Below are positions 9,828 to 21,254 of a DNA stretch of 37,189 bases, one piece after another. Each line of letters begins with the position of its first letter. The stretch's first letter is position 1. This DNA is from Seison nebaliae (Eukaryota > Rotifera > Pararotatoria > Seisonacea > Seisonidae), in contig JALJEE010000524.1 of NCBI GenBank assembly GCA_023231475.1, positions 1 to 37,189 on the forward strand. Direction: 5' to 3'. The translations under genes were made by a program, and so were the position numbers. The notes below the pieces were generated by a model. It worked only from the letters and a program-made list of their open reading frames with translations. It was not told the origin of the DNA and did not search any database.

Positions 9828-12800
9828 ATGTATCGTCCAGATGGATGTATCGGTGGACAGAATGTTCTTCTTCAATTGGATATGAGGAATGGCTATTTGG
9901 CATCAGCTAAATTAGATGCACAAAAATTGACAGTAAGAGGAATTAGCGGTTTCTCACCAATTCGTAGTAATGTTCTCATTTTTAGTGGTAAGTGGCAATA
10001 TGAAGTGATTTTATTGACGAAAGGATTGATGCAAATCGGATGGTGTACACCATCTTGTCATTTCTATTCGACACAAGGTGCTGGTGACAGCGAAGATTCT
10101 TATGCTTATGATGGTGATCGAGTACGGAAATGGAATGTTGAGAGTCAACATTATGGAGAGGCATGGCTAGTGGGTGATGTGATTGGATGTCTTTTAAATT
10201 ATGATGAACATTATTGTCAATTTTATCGTAATGGCAAATCGTTGGGTGTCGCTTATGATGATATAAGAATCGGATATGATATTTATTATCTTCCAGCCAT
10301 GTCCTTATCGGCGAACGAATGTGTTCGAGTCAATTTTGGAGCGACACCATTTATTTATCCCGTTGATGGTTTCGATCCATTGAATGTTCGTCCGTCAATT
10401 GTTGGTGAGAAGAGATGTCAATTATATTTAGATTTATTAAAGAAATTATTTTTTGTCAATTATCGATTATTATCGACAACTATTGAATCGTTATCGATGA
10501 GGGAAGAAATGGATGGAGAAATGTTCAATAAGAAATTAGAAAGAAAAGAGGATGATAATGAAAAGAATCATATTGAATTTAATTCGATGAGATTATTGGA
10601 GATGGAAGAAGAAATTGATTCATTTCATCTTTTGAAATGGAAACAAATAATAATTGTCCACAAAATCATCTCACAATTCAATCGAATATTTCATATCAGA
10701 TATTTGATTGAGAAATATCTTCTACCATTCCTCCATCATCTTCTTACTACGACTAATTTAAATACTCATCTCGAATTGAGTACAAATGATTACGAATATT
10801 CTTCCAATCTTCTCACTCAATTATTCGACGATGTCTCCAAATTCGAATTGAACAAATCGAAATTATCTCCTCATAATTCATTCATTCCATTCAATAATAA
10901 GAATCGTATACGTCCACGTGAATTGATTGGAAATGATGAGAAGAAAGAAGAGGATGATGATCTTTCAGACACCTCCACCATCACCACTCCAACAACGATG
11001 TTAAATTCGAATGATCATTTCAACGAATCCGTCTCATCATCATCTAATCAACAAATGAGGGATATATCTCTCATTCCTCATCATCACATGAATGACGTTG
11101 ATGATTTAGATGATCCATTCATTCACGAGACGATGTCATATGAGAAACAATTGATGAAAGAAACGGGATTGAATGTGAAGAATTTGAAAATAGTTCAACA
11201 ACTTTTCGATTTGTTGTGGGAGATGAATGACGAAGAAATGACGAAAGCTATTTTTAATAGTCTTTTCAATTCCATTTGTCATTTATATGGAATGGGAACG
11301 CGATCTATCAAATATTCATTTCATCGAAATCTGTTGATTGTAGCACAATCACTCTTCTCACATCGACCAACATGTCGATGGTTGATGAATGATAAGAATT
11401 TCATTTATCATTTTATTTCACTCATCGATATTCAAGCACCAAGTGAACATTACATTCATCAATTCTTTCCCATTATTTCCATGAAATTCTTCGACATCTC
11501 CAAATTGGCAATCAGTCAACGTCAATTACATTATAAATTGAGAATAAATCTCATGAAGAATTCCATCGGACAATTGGAAGATATTCAAATTGAATTATTC
11601 AAATTAATCTTCTTCAATTCATCAAATCAAATGGGATTAGCTATCCAATTCCATCATTTATCGAACGAATGGAAAGAAATGGTCGGATCATTCGTCGTAT
11701 CAATGGCATCAATTCGTAATTTGACACATCGTCTCTGTCGTTTCATTCAATCATTTTGGAACGATTCATTCTCTAATATCTCTTCAATCCAAAATGCTTA
11801 TGTTCTCCCTTATTTATTGGTAAATAATGATTATTTGAATACATCACGATTCGGTGGTGAATTTACATCAGTTGCGAAAGATCATCGAGATATCCTCCAA
11901 CAATATCGTCGTGATATTTCATCGGAATTATTTAATAAATCTGAAAATTCTTCTTCTCATTCATCATCCACAATCTCATTGAGATCATCATTGAGATTTC
12001 CACGATTTCTCTCTTATTCCACCACTTCACGTCATCCACATTTCCATGATGATGATGAGAAGATTTGTAGATTTGTATCGAATAATTCATCAGATACTCA
12101 AATTAAATCCATTTCTCAAACGACTTTATTAATTTTGTTAAATTCAACAATCCGCTTCTTCAACGATTGGATTAATAAGAAACTCATCAAAACTTGTTCA
12201 CTCAAATCAGTTTATAATGATTTTGGGAATCTGTTAAAACATACGAGAATTAAACGTCGTTTACGACAACGAGATTTGAAGAGGATGAAAGATATTCATC
12301 CGAAAATTTGTCGAGATCCAATTTTGATGAGTTTGATGAATGCAGAAGAAGTGTTTGCTAAAGAGATCATTAATGGTATGAGACATTTAGCTTGGGTTTA
12401 TTCAGCTATTTTATCGGAAGATAAATTTTATGATTTTCTTTGGATGTCATCCATTCTTTTCAATACTATTCAATTCGCAAGTAATAATGGAGAATTATTG
12501 AGATTTATTCCAATTCTTTATCTACAAACAGCGATGGCTCTCAATTCGATTCACATCAATTATTTTGGTGGTTTAACATCATCAGTTCTCCCACCAGCAT
12601 TCAATGAAATCATTCAACAATTCATTCAACTCATTTGTAATCTTTGTTCCGATCAACGTATTTGTCATTCCGAATATAAAGATATCGTTCTCCAAGAATT
12701 AGCTTGTTTCCCATATCATCGAATGTCGAGAGAACGAATGTATAATCTTTCACTATCTACTCGTCAAATCGTCATTCAACGTATTCTTACTAATAACGAC

Positions 12801-14319
12801 GAGACACATAGTTGGGTCTTACCTAATTACGTATTAATTTCATTCTGGAAAGGATATGGATTCGGTTTCCGTTATACACATCCACCTCATATCTTATTGC
12901 CACGACGTCATTATTTTGGGAAGACGTTCAATATTTGTTCACCTTCCCAATCAGCTGAATTGTTTCATAAAGAAATTGGAGAATATCTTGTCACACATCG
13001 AGATGAAGCGAAGAGTTATGCTAATTTCATTATCAATCAATTAAATATGGTATTTTCCGAATTCATTAATATACTTCATAAAGTTATTCAAATGTTCATT
13101 TAATTCAAATTTAATTTTTTTTAATTTCAAATAGATTCCTGATTTCTTTGTAAGTGGTGGATCGAAGACATTATCAACAAATGAAAATAATCAAATACGA
13201 ATATGTTCCGCTTGCTTCGAATTCACCATTGCTTTATTACGAACACTCGAATTCTTATTTTATATTGCTCCTTCCTGCATCATTGACGAGAAGAGTGAAA
13301 TCGATGGAAATGTCATTCTAGTACGAATTTGCCAAGTCTCTTCTAATTTTTTTCTAAAATTTAATTTTCATTATTTTCAGATTCTCAATCAAATTTTCAA
13401 TCGATTAAATTCAAAAGATAATGCACTCGATCTCGTCACCAGATTACAATTATCAAGTTCAATATTTTCATTTAATTCTCAATTCACCTCTTTTCATTAG
13501 ATATGCCCAATGTGGATCGATATCCAATTATTTCAGCTTGTATCGGAATATTAATTAGAATGGCAACTTTGAGAAATGCGAAAAAGTTCCATTCATTTCT
13601 TTAATTTCTTTCTAACTTATTTTTGTGTATAGTCGTGATAAAATCCTGGAAATTTTGTTCATCGAAACTGGTCTCCCATTCCAAAACATAATTGAACTGA
13701 TCGGAAATGATGAAGAATCAATCAGCGAAACATCGACAATATCAAATCATTCACCATTCGAGAAGAAAGATTCGAATATTCAGAATAAATTCCAATCAAC
13801 AACAACAACAACAACAACCACTGCGTCATTATTATCTCCCACATTATCCATTTCTTCATCATCCTCCATGGATAATAAGTCGATGGATCATTTGAATTAT
13901 GGTTTACTCCCAAATTTCGTCTACAGAAAATATTCGATATGCGAATTCAAATTAATTAAATGTTTTTAAAATTTTCTTTCGTTTTCTATTCATTTCATCT
14001 CCTCATCCTCCCAGACAAAGGAAACTATTTGAACAGTGAAGAGATTAACGTGCTCCAACAGACCGTTGAATATATCTCTAATTTTTTACAAAAACAAAAC
14101 GAATACAACAAATCAGCAGAAGACAACAAATGTATCATTTGTTACAGTCGTGACAATGAAGCCAAATTCAAACCGTGTGGACATGAAGCATGTCGTTCCT
14201 GTATGGCGCATTATGTTAGTGAGAAGAGCGAATGTTTCTTCTGTAAAGCGAATGTGAATAAAGTGTGTGATATGAATGGACAAGTGATCAAATCAATAAA
14301 AATATCAAAAAAGAAATGA
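9828..14319 (+). CDS. RNF123: RNF123/KPC1 E3 ubiquitin ligase (SPRY + RING)
   Basis: In mammals RNF123 is the catalytic subunit of the KPC ubiquitin ligase, which acts on the CDK inhibitor p27 in the cytoplasm. Exons are 9828..13082, 13135..13320, 13381..13456, 13501..13585, 13633..13961 and 14015..14319. All phases agree, introns are 44-60 nt, and the product is about 1411 residues (human about 1314). A SPRY domain spans residues 55-172 (GKWQYEVILLTKGLMQIGWC, SYAYDGDRVRKWNV). The middle matches family landmarks such as NYFGG and WKGYGFGFRYTHPPH. The C-terminal RING is CIICYSRDNEAKF, then CGHEACRSC and CFFC, with all zinc ligands present. Odd points are low-complexity inserts (Asp/Thr/Ser/His stretches, a Thr run near 13800) and introns found only in the last 1.3 kb. 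The start is uncertain: human RNF123 has about 70 residues before this point. An in-frame TGA lies at 9795, and TTGTCAG just before the ATG could be an acceptor. Confidence 0.93.
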
Positions 14320-15127
14320 TCTCCACAACCACATCACACTGATGTCGTTAAGTAATATTTTTATTCATTTTTCTATCTCATTCTTTAACGACAAATTAAT
14401 TGACATTCTCATTATTTATTTTATTTAATATTATCACATACTCGTCAACCATTAATTCCTCGTTGACATTAATTTAATTAAAAAGAAAAATTTCTAATAT
14501 TTTTTTTCAATTCAAATAATTAGGAATTGATTCTAATTATATGCAGATGAAAAATATACTCAACTTTATTTGTACAAATAATAATAGAAACCGATCCAAC
14601 AAAAAAAAAGATTTTTTTAGAACAATTAAAAAATTTCATTTTTAGAAGAATTAAAAAATTTCATTTTTAGAAGAATTAAAAAATTTCATTTTTAGAAGAA
14701 TTAAAAAATTTCATTTTTAGAAGAATTAAAAAATTTTATTTTTAGAAGAATTAAAAAATTTCATTTTTAGAAGAATTAAAAAATTTTATTTTTACACACC
14801 GAAACAAAATGATCGTGTGGAATGCACCGACCTGTTTACTTATTTGTCATCCAACATGTTGACTTCATAAACTTCCTTTTTCCATTCTTTTTTTCCTTCT
14901 TTTCCGACAAATATTCCATATTAAATTTTTTTTCTAACGGATTGGAGCAGGAAGCTAAATGTTTTAGATGTAGAAATAGAAAGAAAAGAAATAGAAATAG
15001 AAATTTAAAAATTTTTTTAAGAAAATCAAATGTATTTTCCATTTTGTCAGAAATATCTGGAAATTGAGATATAAATCTGATAATTTGGAAAGAAGAGAAT
15101 TTTTTTTCAAAATTACTTTTTTTCCAA
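14320..15127. other. RNF123-MSH2 spacer
   Basis: This 0.8-kb AT-rich spacer must hold the RNF123 3' end and the MSH2 promoter. It contains the 25-bp tandem array (14626-14793) and a short GAAATA-type run near 14975-15004. I see no gene; overlapping frames on both strands are Phe/Lys-rich noise. Confidence 0.7.
14626..14793. repeat. 25-bp tandem repeat, about 7 copies
   Basis: The unit is TTAAAAAATTTCATTTTTAG plus AAGAA, starting at 14626, 14651, 14676, 14701, 14726, 14751 and 14776. Copies differ mainly by a C/T in TTTCATT versus TTTTATT. The array ends about 335 bp upstream of the MSH2 start codon. Confidence 0.97.
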
Positions 15128-18100
15128 ATGGACATTAGCCAAAAACAAAAATTCATTTTATGGTATCGAAATCAAAAGAAAAATGAGGATATCATAAAAA
15201 TATTTGATAGAGGAGAATTTCATACAGTACATGGAGTTGGGGCAATTGAATTAGCGACGAATTATTTCCAAAGTAAATCGTCGTTGTTACATTGGAACAG
15301 TTCGATTGATAATTATTCGTTGGAAACGTGTAAAATTAACAAAAATAATTATGAACGAACCGTCAAATATTTATTATTCGACCGAAATGTCAGTGTTGAG
15401 ATCCTTCAAAATATATCGAATGAGTGGAAAGTGGTGAAAAGTGCATCTCCAGGAAATTATGATGGTTTCAACGAGGAATTATTTCAGGTTGAATCGTCGA
15501 TGAATGATGATTTATCGATAAGTAGTGGAATTATGTCGATTTATATCGATAAAAATTCGAATGATTCTAATCGATTATTGATTGGTTGTTGTTTTACTAA
15601 ACAATCACAAATAATCATAAATCAATTATCGATAAGAATATCGGTGATTAATGAGAATAATAAAGAATTGAATCGTTATATGGAATTTAATGAGTTGCGC
15701 GTCTTTATTACACAAATGTCACCACGAGAGATTATTTGGTTTGTAAATGAGAAATATAACATCATTCTCAATCCATTCAAACAATCATTGAATGATTGTT
15801 CGAGAGATGATATTCTAATTCATAATTTTAAAGAGAAATTAGAAATGAAGAAGAATGTGGAAGAATCATCAAATATTTTAGATCAATTCATCTCGTTATG
15901 TGAGGAAGAAGATCGTTTTAAATTAATTCAATTGAAATTAGAAGAAAATTATATGATGTCATTGAAAGGATTCCAATTGATCAATTATCAATATCCATCT
16001 CTCTTCCATATCAATCAATCAGAGAAAATGGAAAGAAATATATGGAAAATATCAATTCATAATAATCGGAATTTGATGATGGTGGATCGTAATACATTAC
16101 AAGCATTAAATGTTTTTCCGAAAAAAATGAATAATTCAACCATCAAATCGATAAATGATGATAATAATTTAGAAGAGAAATTCTCTTTATATTCTTTACT
16201 CACCAATAAATGTATAAGTAAACAAGGAAAATATTTGTTGGGAGAATGGTTGCGACAACCGTTGACGAATGTGAAGGAATTGGAGAAACGTCAGAAAATT
16301 ATTGAATATTTTTTGACATCAATTAATCTCATTAAATCCATCGAATTCTCATCAGCATTTGCTTCTGTTAATGATCTCCAACAACTACTTTATCGATTAT
16401 CGAAGAAGAGAATGAACATTAATCATTTATATCGATTATGGAAGATTGTGGAGAATCAGATGTTTACACTTCAACAATTCAAATTGGATGATAATCGTAA
16501 TGATGATTTTAATCAATTAATTCTAAATCCTCTCACAGCCATCATTCGGACGTTGGAACGGTTCGTTCAAATGATCAATGATGTCATCGATTCGTCATCA
16601 ATGAAAGATCCCGTCATCAATCCACAAATCGATGATAGAATGAAGAAGATTGTTTTGGACGTGAGAGATTTTGAATCAGAAATCCAACGAATAAGTGAAG
16701 AAATGATTAAAAAATATTTGTCGGATGTGAAAGTTGGAATAGAAAAGAATTCATTGAATTCAGCATATCTTTTGAAAATTACAAAAAAAGATGAGAAAAG
16801 TATCAGAAATGAAAAATTGATCGATGTGATGGATACAAAGAAAGAAAAGATCCTTTTCCAATTCCATTCAATGCGATCAATTAATGAGAAATTAATTGAA
16901 GCACGACGTGAATATGAAGAATATGTTTCAATGAAATTACAAGACATAAATCATATCACTCTCACTTATTATGATTCATTTCAACAACTTATTCAATTAA
17001 CTGGATTAATTGACGTTTTCATTTCCATCGCTCAATTTATCGATTGTGCACCAATACCGTTCGTAGCACCAACATTAATTCCACTCCCTCCTAATGCTAA
17101 CGAAGAAAGAATTCGCTTTAATAATTTGAAAGAATCATTTGAAAGGAATGATTTGGGGGGAATATCAAATGGGAAATATGAAGATGAATTTGAAAGGAGA
17201 ATAATTTCTCTAAAAAATTCTCGACATGTCTGTCTGGAACGAATGACAGAATTGGAATTTATTCCCAATCATATTTATTTGTCATCTGGAATTGTAAAGA
17301 AATCAAAAATGGATGGAATTCCATTAGAAAAGGAAAAAGATAAGAATGAAGATGAGAGAACATTAATCATTATAACTGGACCAAATATGGGGGGTAAATC
17401 GACTTATTTAAGACAAACAGCTTTATCTGTTCTCCTCGCTCAAATTGGATGTTATGTTCCTGCTCAATCAGCTATCATTTCTATTTGTGATTCTATTCTC
17501 ATAAGAATTGGCGCAGCTGATTGTCAATCTAAAGGTATTTCCACGTTTATGGCAGAGATGTTAGATTGTGCAACTATCTGTCAATCCTCCTCCAAATATT
17601 CGTTAATACTCATCGATGAATTAGGACGTGGAACATCAACATATGACGGATTAGGTCTAGCTTGGGGACTCTCCGAATATTTAGCTAAATTGAAAGTATT
17701 TACCATGTTCGCAACTCATTTTCATGAGATTGGTCATCTCGCACAAGTGACATGTATGGAAAATGGGAGAGAAGTGTTAATGTATAAACAAGTCGCTAAT
17801 TTACATGCGGAAGCAGAAGTTTTAACTATTCATAATGAGAATGAACCAACTAAATTGGCGAACGAACAACTCGTGCTACTTTACACTTTAGCCGATGGTA
17901 TTTGTAAAAGAAGTTACGGATTGAACGTCGCCAAAATGGTAAACATGCCCAATGAAGTCATTGACGTCTCTAATAAACATGAGAAAGAAATGGATGAATT
18001 ATCATCTTTATTTCATTCAGTTGACGAACATAGTAGAAATGCTTTAAAAGCATTTATGGAAAACTTTCTGAAATTCGATGGAAATTCTTCACATGATCAA

Positions 18101-18184
18101 TTCCATTCACTTTTGAATAAACATATTCCCAATGATCAATTAAAACAACAAATTCTCAATTCTATTTCCAATAGAAGAGTTTGA
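15128..18184 (+). CDS. MSH2: MSH2 DNA mismatch repair ATPase, intron-free
   Basis: MSH2 pairs with MSH6 or MSH3 to bind mismatches and start mismatch repair in the nucleus. The frame encodes 1018 residues in one exon (human MSH2 934). The start fits the family: KIFDRGEFHTVHG sits at residues 25-37, close to human LFDRGDFYTAHG. Order: the N-terminal MutS I domain, connector, lever/clamp helices (SLYSLLTNKCISKQGKYLLG, then EWLRQPL near 375), and the ATPase. In the ATPase, Walker A GPNMGGKST lies at 751-759, then STFMAEMLD, Walker B LILIDELGRGTSTYDG (catalytic Asp-Glu at about 830-831) and the TMFATHFHE switch histidine motif. The C-terminal helix-turn-helix is KRSYGLNVAKMVNMPNEVID. No key residue is missing. 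The extra length is mostly Asn/Ser/Lys-rich loops in the connector and lever. The sequence looks fully functional, not a decayed retrocopy. Confidence 0.97.
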   Translation: MDISQKQKFILWYRNQKKNEDIIKIFDRGEFHTVHGVGAIELATNYFQSKSSLLHWNSSIDNYSLETCKINKNNYERTVKYLLFDRNVSVEILQNISNEWKVVKSASPGNYDGFNEELFQVESSMNDDLSISSGIMSIYIDKNSNDSNRLLIGCCFTKQSQIIINQLSIRISVINENNKELNRYMEFNELRVFITQMSPREIIWFVNEKYNIILNPFKQSLNDCSRDDILIHNFKEKLEMKKNVEESSNILDQFISLCEEEDRFKLIQLKLEENYMMSLKGFQLINYQYPSLFHINQSEKMERNIWKISIHNNRNLMMVDRNTLQALNVFPKKMNNSTIKSINDDNNLEEKFSLYSLLTNKCISKQGKYLLGEWLRQPLTNVKELEKRQKIIEYFLTSINLIKSIEFSSAFASVNDLQQLLYRLSKKRMNINHLYRLWKIVENQMFTLQQFKLDDNRNDDFNQLILNPLTAIIRTLERFVQMINDVIDSSSMKDPVINPQIDDRMKKIVLDVRDFESEIQRISEEMIKKYLSDVKVGIEKNSLNSAYLLKITKKDEKSIRNEKLIDVMDTKKEKILFQFHSMRSINEKLIEARREYEEYVSMKLQDINHITLTYYDSFQQLIQLTGLIDVFISIAQFIDCAPIPFVAPTLIPLPPNANEERIRFNNLKESFERNDLGGISNGKYEDEFERRIISLKNSRHVCLERMTELEFIPNHIYLSSGIVKKSKMDGIPLEKEKDKNEDERTLIIITGPNMGGKSTYLRQTALSVLLAQIGCYVPAQSAIISICDSILIRIGAADCQSKGISTFMAEMLDCATICQSSSKYSLILIDELGRGTSTYDGLGLAWGLSEYLAKLKVFTMFATHFHEIGHLAQVTCMENGREVLMYKQVANLHAEAEVLTIHNENEPTKLANEQLVLLYTLADGICKRSYGLNVAKMVNMPNEVIDVSNKHEKEMDELSSLFHSVDEHSRNALKAFMENFLKFDGNSSHDQFHSLLNKHIPNDQLKQQILNSISNRRV

Positions 18185-18210
18185 ACTATTTGAAAATAAT
18201 TTTAAAAATT

Positions 18211-18326
18211 CATTCATTTTTATTTTCAAACAAAATTACTTTTTCATTTTTATTTTTTAACAAAATTATTTTTTCATTTTTATTTTTTAAAAAAATTATT
18301 TTTTCATTTTTATTTTTTAAAAAAAT
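18211..18326. repeat. 30-bp tandem repeat, about 4 copies
   Basis: Units begin at 18211, 18241, 18271 and 18301. Each contains TTTTCATTTTTATTTTTTAA followed by a variable CAAAATTATT-like end. The array starts 27 bp after the MSH2 stop, so it probably lies in the 3' untranslated region. Its core resembles that of the 25-bp array upstream of MSH2. Confidence 0.92.
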
Positions 18327-20089
18327 GCTTCCCATAGATAATGAGATAACTTTACGGATATGTTTGGAGATTTCTTTACATTTTACAAGTTTTTAATCAA
18401 AATTTTTATTTTCATAATGGGAAGCCTCAAATTTCAATCTGTTACAGCTCTTAAATTTAGTAGTTTCATCCGTCACTTCTTTTGTTTGAGAAAAGAAAAA
18501 CCTTCTCGTTCTATGAGTAATTTCATTGAGCAGAAATTTGTAAAACAAAATCGATATAATAATATTATAAAATTATCAATTGCGAGAATAACAATAATTA
18601 TTATTATTCGTGTTAAATCATTTACAATATTTTGTTAAACTTATTGTGATTAAAATTTTTCCAATTTTATTCGGATTCTTCCCATTTATTCATGTGTTTA
18701 TCTCCATGTATATGTGTGGATGAGATTGTGTAACATTGTGTAAGATTGAAGTGAAAAACGATTATTTTCAACAATGAGTTCTTTCAAATTTTTATTTTTT
18801 TTAATAATTTTTTACATTTGTTAATATATATATTAATTTTAATAATTTTTGTTTGGAGGAGAATTATTGAAGTAAATTGAACGTTCATTTTAACTTCGAA
18901 ATTAACAGAATTGAAATGAGATTTTCATAATTATTAACAAAACTAATTTAGTTTCGATATTTCGATTCAAAATGTAAATCGTCAAATTTTAGGGTATAAA
19001 TTTTGCTTAATCATTTAATAATGAGTTTAACCATAACGATTTATCATTTTTATGAGATGTTGGAAAGCGTTCATAGTGTTAGTGTTCCATAAATATCGTT
19101 ATGAGTAAATTTTCGAAAATTTTTCATTTTTTGGTGGGCGAGAACGTTCAATATTCACATAAATTGGTAAAGATAAACAAACGAAGAAACTTACCTGCAT
19201 AAACTGCGTTTTCTTATGATTTATGTACATTCGTCTTCATTCGACGCTGCTGATAATAAAACTGATAACTGAATGAATAAATGGAAGATGAAGCGTGTTT
19301 GAATGATAAACCGAAATCATTCGAATACCCACCGAAAGGAATTATATTTACTCTTTTAGTCATTCGCACAAACGGATGGACACACATACACACACACACA
19401 CACACACACTCACGTATGAAAGAGGAGGAAAATTTTAAAATCTTCTTTCTCCCATCAAAATATTTACTTTATTTCTTAAAACTAATGATATATTTGCTGC
19501 GTGTACCAACTCTGAATTCATTATTATGTAATATGTACATCATCATCATTATCTTTCCATTATTAGAATTATTAATAAAATAATGAAACTACTTTTTATT
19601 TTGTTTAATAAGAATGAAGGAAAAAAAAGGGTAGTCATGTAAACATCTATGATAGATTTATTTGAATGTCAAATATTCACATTCGACAAACGAAATTTTG
19701 AAAGGAATTATTAATCAACGTTCATGAAAACACCGGGAAATAGAACTAAAACGAAAATCCTTTCAATAATCTCATCCCAATAAAAAAAAATGAGTTGTAT
19801 CCCCAAATCCAAATACTTCATAGACAGTTAGCCTCCACTTACACCTTAAATATGAATGACGATGAAGTAGGAAGTGAATTGAGAAGGTCGTTCTCTTAAC
19901 GATATTCGACCACAACACTTCACAATATCTCCCAATTATTTAAGTGGATTAGATAGAATAATGTTAAAAGAGAAATGGAATAATAATATTTAGAATTTGA
20001 ATAAGAAAAAAGAGTAATGGAAAAAGGAAAAAATTTAGTGTAAATTATATTAGGTGGTGATCTCTGTGAGAATTCCTAGTTTTTTTCAG

Positions 20090-20318
20090 GAGCGATCATC
20101 CGAACGTTAAATCGGAGTTCCTAATCATTTTACGTATCCATCATTATTCATTAGACAAATGACGATTGATTCATTTGGACGGCTTATTTAAAATAGAAAA
20201 ACTTCAGAAAAAATCAAATTCCAATAATGAAACTAAAACAAATTTGGGTTTTACCAAGAAAAGTTCGATGATTAACAAACTTTCCAATACACCCTCATCA
20301 AACGACATCCGTTCAATG
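20090..20318 (+). other. Exon-like segment with splice-site borders and one in-frame TGA
   Basis: The segment is bounded by a clean acceptor (seven T, then CAG, ending at 20089) and a strong donor (ATG then GTATGT at 20319). In one frame it is open for all 76 codons except a TGA at 20160-20162. The part after that codon has coding-like composition (KLQKKSNSNNETKTNLGFTK, then SSNDIRSM). It could be a non-coding exon, two overlapping exons, or chance. No downstream exon of matching phase was found. Confidence 0.25.
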
Positions 20319-21217
20319 GTATGTATTTATTTCATCTCCTACAAATTCTCAAATTACGGTTACTTCGTTTCCGAATAAAAAATTATCTGCTATTCCATTT
20401 CTATTATTTTATTAGATTAATTAAATGAATGAGATGTTCCTATTAAGTGAATTGTTATTCATAACGATTACCTATCATACTTTTTCTCACTATCATTCTG
20501 CTGCCATTGTGCATGTAATCTGTAAGTGGTCTAATGGAAGTTGTAGATGGTTGATCTCAATTTCCTTCTGATGAGAAGTTTTTCCATGGATGTTTAATAT
20601 ATTGCCGTATGTTCTTCTTCCATTTTCACTTGATGTTTATTTAAGAAACAACTAAATAATTTTCTTATTTTCCAAAGCGACTATACTGACATAGAGAATA
20701 ATTCTTTTCTTTCTAGGTAAATTGATCCCCACTTGTTTTCTTTTCTCAATAATAACACCAACACCTTAGACGAATAAACTTTTTTTTTACATAATTTATT
20801 TATATTATCTTTGTTGTTCTTTCCACGAACCACTTTAATGACAAATCACCATAATTATGTAAAAGAGGAGGATAAGATTAATGATGATAAGTATGTAGCG
20901 AGAAGCCGAAACTAGTCACTAATACCAACCATTCATCCCAATTTGAATGAGACACTTAACTATAAATATTTCCTGTTATTATTCACTATATTTATCCTTT
21001 TACCTATCTACCAATTTCCATTAATAAATCTCATTCCAATTTTAATTATGGAATATCGTATGTTCATTCGAATTCCTACAATTTGACAAATGCAAAATTC
21101 AAAAATTTTAAGTAGATTACACTGTCAGGAGTGTGGGAGGAGAAGCCATTAGTCTCTGGACACAATTTCCATATGGACAATAATACCGGGAGAATATCTA
21201 TTAAATAGGACTAGGAT

Positions 21218-21254
21218 GTAGGTATTAGGTATTAGGTATTTGGTATTAGGTATT
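21218..21254. repeat. Octamer repeat AGGTATTA, about 4.5 copies
   Basis: Tandem GGTATTA-A type units occur with one substituted copy (GGTATTTG). The array is short and simple. Confidence 0.85.

Noticed and set aside
18360-18638. 92-codon frame after MSH2
   Set aside because: It is Phe/Ile/Lys-rich noise in AT-rich DNA with no coding features.
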